Assembly (NCBI RefSeq): GCF_030272615.1
Contig: NC_081410.1
Span: 116,633,140 to 116,697,139 of the forward strand
Source: Cryptomeria japonica
Taxonomy: Eukaryota > Streptophyta > Pinopsida > Cupressales > Cupressaceae
Length of the DNA: 64,000 nucleotides
Direction: 5' to 3'
The position numbers were made by a program, and so were the translations under genes. This document shows positions 57,351-64,000 of the stretch, in pieces (positions within the stretch are counted from its first letter, which is position 1; each line of letters begins with the position of its first letter). The notes beneath the pieces were generated by a model. That model was not told the DNA's origin. It did not search any database and saw only the letters and a program-made list of their open reading frames with translations.

Positions 57351-57800
57351 GATTTTCGCTGTGATTATTTCCTCTGTGATATTCTCATTTGATCCCATTA
57401 TCTAGTTATATATTTCTCTGTACAAAAAAATTAGTTGAAATGAAAGGATAGATTTTCGCTGTGATTATTTCCTCTGTGATATTCTCATTTGATCCCATTA
57501 TCTAGTTATATATTTCTCTGTACAAAAAAAATTAGTTGAAATGAAAGGATAGATTTTCGCTGTGATTATTTCCTCTGTGAATTTCTCATTTGATCCCATT
57601 ATCTAGTTATATATTTCTCTGTAAAAATTAGTTGAAATGAAAGGATAGATTTTCGCTGTGATTATTTCCTCTGTGATATTCTCATTTGATCCCATTATCT
57701 AGTTATATATTTCTCTGTAAAAAATAGTTGAAATGAAAGGATAGATTTTCGCTGTGATTATTTCCTCTGTGATATTCTCATTTGATTTCATTATCTGGTT
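57351..57800. repeat. Tandem array, period 96-101 bp, five units
   Basis: GATTTTCGCTGTGATTATTT begins units at 57351, 57451, 57552, 57648 and 57744. Units are nearly identical, differing mainly in the length of an A-run and small indels, so expansion is recent relative to the element. The following 57800-57950 has looser CTCTGTGAATAAAT repeats. Confidence 0.92.
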
Positions 57801-58105
57801 ATATAAATTCTCTGTGAATAAATTAATATTTCTTTCTCTATGAATAAATCTCTGTGTGTGTATGAATAAATTAATCTCCCTTCTCTGTGAATAAATCTCC
57901 CTGTGTAAAGAACAAATCTCTCTGTGAAAGAATAAATAATCCTTCTTTGGTTATTTTATTTCTCTATTATATTTCATCCCTGGGATTAAAATGATCTTCT
58001 CCCTTGCATTAATACTTTCTTATGAATACATACCTGTTTATGTATTTCCTTTTTATTCAAATTAATATTCTGGATTGTGTACCGGCTCGCAGGTAGGAGT
58101 TATTG

Positions 58106-58204
58106 CTCCACAGGGAGTGGTACCATAACGGTACCCCCCCCACTAGCCTGCGGTCACTGCTGCGGCAGTGGCCACAGGGTAGTGGAGGGGACCCGTGGGG
58201 TCCC
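58106..58204. other. GC-rich block of perfect short hairpins
   Basis: Four stems in 100 bases: CTCC/GGAG at 58106-58117, GGTACC pair at 58119-58135, CACTGC/GCAGTG at 58155-58170, and GGGACCC/GGGTCCC at 58188-58204. The GC content contrasts sharply with the AT-rich surroundings. Confidence 0.7.
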
Positions 58205-59006
58205 ACTCCCATTCACCCATATTAATGCCAAACACTTCGATGGCAATGTTAATGTTATTTTATTTTATTTAAAAAAAAAAGAAATCTTTTTTTGTATGTT
58301 TAAAACTTAAGTTTATTTAAATTCCTTCTTCTATGTATTTATATATAAATTTTAGTTAATAATTTTTTTTTAAAACTTAGGTAAATTTTAGAATTATAAC
58401 TAGTTTAACCAATTTATATTAAATGAAACTTAGATCCTTTTTTTTAGATCCACTTAGAAATTAAATGACTTGAAGCCAAATTCTATGTTGGGATTAGTGG
58501 TTTTATAGCGATATTCTCGCATGCAACTTACCTTATCCTTCGCTTCATGCAAATGTCCTTACATTGATTTCAATTATTGGTGTTCCCTCCTTCATGCAAA
58601 TTATACGTTTAATTGTTAGTATGCAAGTTACCTAGCTACCATTATTATGCAAGTTATATTCAAGTTTTGATTAATAAATAATTCTAGTTATGGTTTTTAC
58701 TCCCTGTCATTCATTAAGTAGTTATTTCAATTAATTGAGCTTGCAATGTCTAAATATACTCGTTCAATTTATAATTATTTTTCCAACCATGATGTTATCA
58801 TAGGTTAGAAGGAAAATTAAATAAAGGAAGTTGGAAAACCAAAACCAAGTAGCGTTCGGTATATACGGTGCCTCTGGGTCATGCTTACGGGTAATGTTGT
58901 CGTGTTGAACTACTACACTTAACGCCTAATAAAGTTACATCAATGACGTTTGTGGCATCCTCCCTATAAATCGTCGGGGAGTAATAAGGGACACTTGGAA
59001 GATAAA

Positions 59007-59035
59007 ATCCAAGGGGCGGGTAATCCCCCTTGGAT
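59007..59035. other. Long perfect hairpin (10-bp stem)
   Basis: ATCCAAGGGG (59007-59016) pairs with CCCCTTGGAT (59026-59035) around a 9-base loop. Further stems lie at 59254-59273, 59301-59314 and 59416-59431. Confidence 0.8.
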
Positions 59036-59746
59036 CGATAATTTAATAAGATAACTTTAAAATGAACTTTCATCCGCTGAGTTAAACTATAGTAAACCCC
59101 TATAGGGATGATGAGTGAAATGTTTTTATGGGATTAATTTTCGAAGAGATATTGTTGTTGATTGGCAATTTGGCCAAGGGTGATGCTCATGATAGGTGTT
59201 AGGATGTAGTTGTTAGGCCACAAGCAATAGGCCATCTTGAGCCTTTGTTTAAGTGCTACCATCGTGGGTAGCAACCGCAGAGAAACTGTCTGGGACATTG
59301 ACCCTAGAAAGGGTTGCGTACCCACAAATCAGTTTACATCAAACCATAGAATAGAAAATAGAACTATATACTTTATGCCTTGATCCCGTGTCGAAGCGGG
59401 TATGTAGGCAGTCTTGGGACGGAGTTGTCCCTCGTACTCAGGCGTTCGTGGGTGGGGTCTAGGCTTGGTATAGAAAGGTTGAGTAAGAATCCTATTTTGA
59501 AAGATAAGATAATTAAATTGGAAAAAAGTAATTCAATGCATACTCGGAAGGAATCCCGTATGGATTCGTTTGACTTCCCGAGGCTTTAAGCCAAATTCTG
59601 AGGCAGAATTCAAGCTTGTATTATGTTATTAATTACTCCTAAGGACGGCGACCTCGATGCACTTCTGTTAAAAGAGTGTAGTACTTAGTGAGTGGCTCAG
59701 GACCCGAATGGTCCCAATGAGTCTAAGTCTATGGCCAGAGCATCTC

Positions 59747-59894
59747 CTATCCCATTTGGATAGATGCCTACCCCGTATGGGTAGATGCCTATCCCATATT
59801 GGATAGATGAAATCTTATGTCCTGTATGGACAATTGCCTAACCCGTATGGTTAGATGCTCATCCTGGATGGATGAATGCCTAATCCTAATGGAT
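59747..59894. repeat. Tandem array of about seven hairpins with compensatory stem changes
   Basis: Units at 59747, 59768, 59789, 59818, 59838, 59859 and 59883 each form a 4-6 bp stem with a 4-6 base loop, often CGTAT, most separated by ATGC. Stems read CTATCC/GGATAG, CTACCC/GGGTAG, CTATCC/GGATAG, TGTCC/GGACA, CTAACC/GGTTAG and TCATCC/GGATGA: paired positions change together. An outlying hairpin with the same loop, GAATCC/GGATTC, is at 59551-59567, and GGACC/GGTCC at 59700-59714. Confidence 0.85.
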
Positions 59895-60005
59895 GGATGC
59901 CCAGAGTATGCAATTGAATAAAACATAATGATTAAATCAAACACACACACAAAAAAAAGAACACTCAATTTTGTTGAATTAATTATGGTGGGTTGTTATA
60001 GTACT

Positions 60006-61222
60006 AATATCTCAAGAAGAAGCTTCTTCCTTGGATAAATTAAAGAATATATATAGTGTCACAGATGAATAGATTAATAAGTGGGTATAGGAAGGAGAAG
60101 AAGTACTTAATATTACGACTCACTCTTGGTATTCAACTATGGTTATACACAATAGAAAATCCAATATTTAATTTATGAGTGTGATAATAGGCTAGAATGA
60201 AATAAAACTTCCTAGACTTCTTTGAATTGAGAAAATTGATCAGATTCTTTTGAAAGAAAATACATTAAATCATAAGATAATTTTACAAATTGGAAGGTAG
60301 ATAAAATTCCTAAAGTGGGAAGAAAAATTGATTTGGGAATACAAAGAGGAAATGGTAAATTAGAATCTCAAGTCGAAAGATCCCAAGCTTGAGAAGATTG
60401 CCATTATTGAAAGATTAATAGAGTTAATTGTCCTTCCTGATGAAGCTAAAGACATCAATAAATTTTAAAAAATATTAAAAAATTTCACCTTACACAAGTT
60501 GAATCAAAAGACCAAAATAATTTAATATGGTTGTCCTAAATAAAATAGAAATGAACAATTTTATGAATGAATATAAGAATAATTCTTCTCACTGAAATAT
60601 AGAATTTTTCACAATTATTTCTACTTTCAGTGTTTTAGTATGAAATTAATATAGGAGTAGGACAAAGAAGTTATAACAAAAGATCTGTTTATGGAATCAC
60701 AAGAGGAGAGAAGTACAACAAGAGAAAAGTCCAATAAAAAACTTTTGTAGAATCCCAAGCTCCTTTTTCAATTAGCCAAATGGATGTCTATGTAGAATAC
60801 ACCTAAGCATCAAAATATTCTTCCAAGGAATATGTTCTAATATTTTATTTTGAATAAGGCTATTAATTATTGAGTTTGAACTTGAACAATTAGTTTGTAA
60901 CTATTTTTTTTTGGCATCTTGTCTCTATAAAAGATCTACTAAACTTTAATTTTGAGAGGGTAAGGAAGTTGTTGATAATTGAAGTATTTGTTAAGAACTA
61001 TTATTACTAAATTTACTTTATGGTTTTCAATTTAATAGTGGATTTTTTTTGTAATTGTTGTGAGTTATAATGCATAGATGTAAATATTCAAGTTATAAAA
61101 ACTTTGAAAATTGACATGTGTTTTATGACACTATCAATTTAGATAAAATTTGCAAATAAACTTTACCGATCTTAAAAAAAGACTATATTCTAGAACATAA
61201 TTTAATGATCCCAAGGCTTTGA
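60006..61222 (+). mobile_element. Continuation of the decayed retroelement, right of the solo LTR
   Basis: Joins 56562 if the solo LTR and one GTACT are removed. Segment 60460-61060 is homologous to the reverse complement of 61725-62262 and looks like decayed coding sequence (LNQKTK, then QMDVYVEYT-like text). A TATAAAAG at about 60944 follows. Segment 61111-61222 matches the reverse complement of 62270-62380. Many stops; class unknown. Confidence 0.4.
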
Positions 61223-61724
61223 ATGCTAGGTATTGACTTACAAACTTAGTTGCTCATTGTGGATATTATTTCACAAGACAACTTACACAACAATTTTGAA
61301 AAAACAAGATTAGATTATGAATATAGCCATATTTTTTTATCTATTCCTAATAAAATGCTACACAATCTTGCTCTCCTTTACAAATATTTAATACTTTGAT
61401 CTTCAAATTTTTTTTGATTTTATAGAAAGAAAAATAGAAAAGGAAAAGGTGAACAAGAGAAGGATTAGATATCATAATCTAGAAATTTAACAAAATTAAC
61501 ATGCAAATCAACAACAAAAAACTATCTTGTGTTTGATTAGAATGTATCATAATTACATGTAAAGTAATGCAAACTTCAATATAAATTTAAAATTACAAAA
61601 GAATTACACAAAATACCTTGAAAATGATACAATTTTATGATATCTTTCTAATTAGAAAATAGATTTTAGATCACCTTATAATTTTTTAAGTTTTAATAAC
61701 TTAGCATACATATATACAACAATT
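61223..61724. other. AT-rich centre between inverted fragments
   Basis: About 500 bases of AT-rich DNA with no gene and no homology noticed to the flanking copies. Confidence 0.45.
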
Positions 61725-62380
61725 ACAAAAAAATCCATTGTGAGGTAGAAAACCATGAAGTAAATTTAATAGTAATGGTTCGTTTATACTATAAAATCCC
61801 TTAGTTATCAAAATGAAAGTTTAGTGGCTCTTTTATAGAAATAAGGAATCAAAAAATAATTACAAACCAAAAGTTTAGATTCAAAATCAAGAATCGATGG
61901 CCAACATTTAGAAGAAAATACTAGAGCATGTATTCCTTCAAAGAATATTACGATGCTTCTAAGGTATATTTTATGTAAATATCCATTTGGTTGATTGCAA
62001 TAGGAGCTTGGGATTCCACAAAAAGTAATTTTTTTCATCAATCTATTTATATTATAACACCTTGCTCTTGTTCTACTTCTCTCCTCTTATACAATCTCAA
62101 TAATCAATTGAGGATTTCATTATTCCTATTAGAAGCATTTTTATTATATTCATTCACAAAATTATTTATCTCCATCATTTTATCTAGGGCATTCATATTA
62201 AATTCTTTGGCCTTTTGATTCAACTTGCCCAAGGTGATGTTTTTGAAGATTTCTTGAACTTTATTGATAAATTCTTGCAATCATTAGAATTTGTTCTAGA
62301 ATTTAATCTTCTTAGGAGGTAAAGTTCATTTGTGAGTTTTATCTAAGTTGATAGTGTCATAAAACACATATCAATGAGGA
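61725..62380 (-). mobile_element. Inverted copy of the decayed retroelement segments
   Basis: Reads on the minus strand as protein-like text: FINKVQEIFKNITLGKLNQK and FNMNALDKMMEINNFVNEYN at about 62110-62245, matching the plus-strand remnant at 60460-60600, and IDQMDIY-like text further on. Stops are frequent. Segment order differs from the left copy (here the 62270-62380 segment precedes on the minus strand; there it follows), so it is not a simple palindrome. Confidence 0.45.
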
Positions 62381-62790
62381 TAAATTGCAATATTAGGCAC
62401 TCATTCTCTTTCTTGCATCAACTTACCAATCCATTCTTCTATGATGTTGGATATATTCTTCATTTTATTCTTGAAAGAAGTTTCATCTCAAGATATTAGT
62501 ACAAGGGAAGTATAGGCTATATTATGGTTGATATTAAGACAAGTGGAAGGGAACACATATCTAAGGATGTTAAGGTTGTTATATGATTGATTGAAATACT
62601 TTTTTGCAAAATAAAAATAATCTAGTCAAACAAGAAAGTATTAATAGAGTGCTAGCTGCAAATTACAATTTTGAGGACATTCTCGAATGACTAGACATGA
62701 TGTTTTTGTAGATTAAGGTTAATAGGGATCTTGCATGTTGAAAATTGATCTTGTAACTAGAGAAGAAGCAACAAAGGAATTGGGATGAAA
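62319..62790. repeat. Diverged second copy of the 55017-55610 repeat
   Basis: Collinear and in the same orientation as 55017-55610: shared words include TTTTATCTAAGTTGATAGTG, GATATTAGTACAAGGGAAGT and GAGTGCT, TTTTGAGGAC. It lacks the 123-bp duplication of the first copy. Confidence 0.75.
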
Positions 62791-62940
62791 CTCACATTCT
62801 AGAAGAAACTTACACGTGAAACTGGAATTGATGAATTCACTGCTTTTGAGTGAAATTGATATGGTGAATTACAACTATTGTAGTGAATCATGATATACTT
62901 CGGTGATTAAAGTTTTTTGTTTTATAAAAGTGGCAAAGAC

Positions 62941-64000
62941 AATTTTTTTTAATATTAATATAAAAAATATTACAAACTCGTCCACAAAAAACTCAATTCT
63001 GAACGAACCAGGAGAGACAATGTTTAGAATCTGACAAAAAGGGCAACAAACCAAAAATGCCCAATTTACAAAAAAGGCCATGAAGTGCCTATATATTAAA
63101 TTTTAAAAAATAAAAAATGCACCAATCCACATAGGTGCAAAGATGTATCAAAACGACCTAAGAAACCATTTGCTTGACCCAACTTCAGAAGGAGCTCCAA
63201 CATCTGCTATCACACGGGCATCATCTAGGGTATCTTCATACTCATGATGAACCTATTGTAGGGGAGCCACATCCCAAGGATATTTAGAAATGATGACCAT
63301 GATTTCTAGAAGAGAATGAATGCTCGTGAAGACATCCAAAGCCATTGCAAGAATGCTTGGCGCCATGAAGTTTAGGAGGCTTTCCAAGATAGTATTAGTG
63401 TACCTATTACAGATAAGGCCAACCCTAACTACATGCAACAGTTCTCCATGCCAACCATTAGTAAGAAGCTCATCAAAAGATAATAAACTACCAATAGAAA
63501 AATAACTAGCATCAAAACGATAAGCAAAAAACAAATTATCCAATTCCTCAGATGCAAACAAGAAGGAGTGCAAGAAAACATCCGATAGAACTCGAACCAT
63601 GCAAGATTCTAGCTTAAGGTCCATACAAATAGTAACAAACCGAGAAGCCACCTCAAACGATAGAGAAAACAAATTCTCATCCAACCACAATTTACCAATA
63701 GTCTTTCTAACAACATAAGAAACATACACATTATGTAAATGAAAAACCCTACCAAATTTCTCATCATCGAAAGCATGCAGGTCACCAAAGTCCCATAGTT
63801 TCCTTTGAACAGAAATCGGATACCACATTATATAGCAGAATAAGGACATAGAGAGCAGAAGCTTGTTAATAGTAAACATGCAATTAACCATTTTATATCT
63901 AGTAAATCACCATACTTAGTAATATTTCAATACAAAGTCGGCTGTAATAAAACCAAATGTGTGAGAAGAAAAGTAATGATAAATGCCAATGGAACCATGC
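62941..64000 (-). mobile_element. LINE G, 3' end of a LINE E-related element (runs off the right edge)
   Basis: A T-run at 62943-62950 (poly(A) on the minus strand) ends the element, preceded by a short 3' UTR and an ORF homologous to the LINE E third ORF. ORF2 would lie to the right of the window. Confidence 0.7.
63148..63891 (-). pseudogene. LINE G third ORF, homologous to LINE E (unknown function)
   Basis: ATG at 63891 (MVNCMFTINKLLLSMSLFCY) opens 212 codons to a TAG at 63253; the frame then continues to a TGA at 63148-63150, and this extra part ends SSKWFLRSF, matching the LINE E end TSSWFLHV. The TAG is therefore probably a recent break. The best match to LINE E covers SRFVTICMD, YRFDASYFSIGSLLSFDEL, NGWHGELLHVVRVGLICN and the helical DVFTSIHSLLE. 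It is predicted all-helical with a hydrophobic N-terminus. No domain recognised. It is the longest intact version of this ORF in the window. Confidence 0.75.

Larger units (their letters stand above)
56568..60000 (+). repeat. Solo LTR, 3.4 kb, with GTACT target duplication
   Basis: It starts TGTCACAACCC and ends GGGTTGTTATA, an imperfect inverted pair; the final TA is likely a decayed CA. GTACT flanks it at 56563-56567 and 60001-60005. No PBS, ORF or second LTR is present, so it fits a solo LTR of a long-LTR Ty3-type element (by the terminal sequence style; unverified). Inside are a 29-32 bp array, a 96-101 bp array, a GC-rich hairpin block and a hairpin array. Confidence 0.8.

Noticed and set aside
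57351-57800. Possible CRISPR-like array
   Set aside because: Repeats are about 100 bp, contiguous and without unique spacers, in a plant LTR.
58077-58310. Plus-strand 77-codon Cys/Gly-rich frame
   Set aside because: Its composition comes from the GC-rich hairpin block; no domain or homologue seen in the window.

Overview
The window looks like a piece of a large, repeat-rich seed-plant nuclear genome. The grounds are plant-type L1 LINEs with a DUF4283-like ORF1 and an ORF2 carrying a C-terminal RNase H, LTR retrotransposons primed by initiator tRNA-Met, a tRNA-derived SINE, and no recognisable host gene in 64 kb. A conifer or other gymnosperm is my guess from the gene poverty and long LTRs; nothing here proves it. 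Almost every coding segment is a broken retroelement ORF.

Layout. 1-1800: 5' part of a minus-strand LINE (A). 2755-17933: LINE B (minus), split by a complete 7.9-kb LTR retrotransposon (LTR-RT1, 5774-13695, target duplication AGACC). 18423-25256: LINE D (plus), complete, 18-19 bp target duplication. 25324-40969: LINE E (minus), 21-bp target duplication, split by a second copy of the same LTR family (LTR-RT2, 30870-38560). 41051-41500: a 450-bp solo LTR (duplication ATTAA). LINE D, LINE E and this solo LTR sit in one AT-rich repeat locus. 41881-48765: LINE C (plus), a different clade without RNase H, with a SINE and a 221-bp tandem duplication at its 3' end. 48766-54600: AT-rich DNA with no recognised gene. 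54700-62800: fragments of an unrecognised decayed retroelement, one block inverted, interrupted by a 3.4-kb solo LTR (56568-60000, duplication GTACT) full of tandem repeats and hairpins. 62941-64000: 3' end of a LINE (G) related to E.

Most notable. (1) LTR-RT1 and LTR-RT2 are two copies of a family with no protease, reverse transcriptase or integrase. It has a Gag-like ORF (coiled coil plus five CCHC knuckles) and a second ORF of about 1,020-1,120 codons that I cannot assign; it must be mobilised in trans. (2) The RNase H LINEs carry a third ORF downstream of ORF2. LINE E and LINE G share a clearly homologous version; B and D have ORFs at the same place. (3) The 3.4-kb solo LTR contains an array of about seven short hairpins whose stems change in a compensatory way. 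(4) LINE B and LINE D share an Asp-to-Tyr change in the RT catalytic FADD box.

Decay is mainly C-to-T and G-to-A, with several CAG-to-TAG stops, as expected from cytosine methylation followed by deamination.
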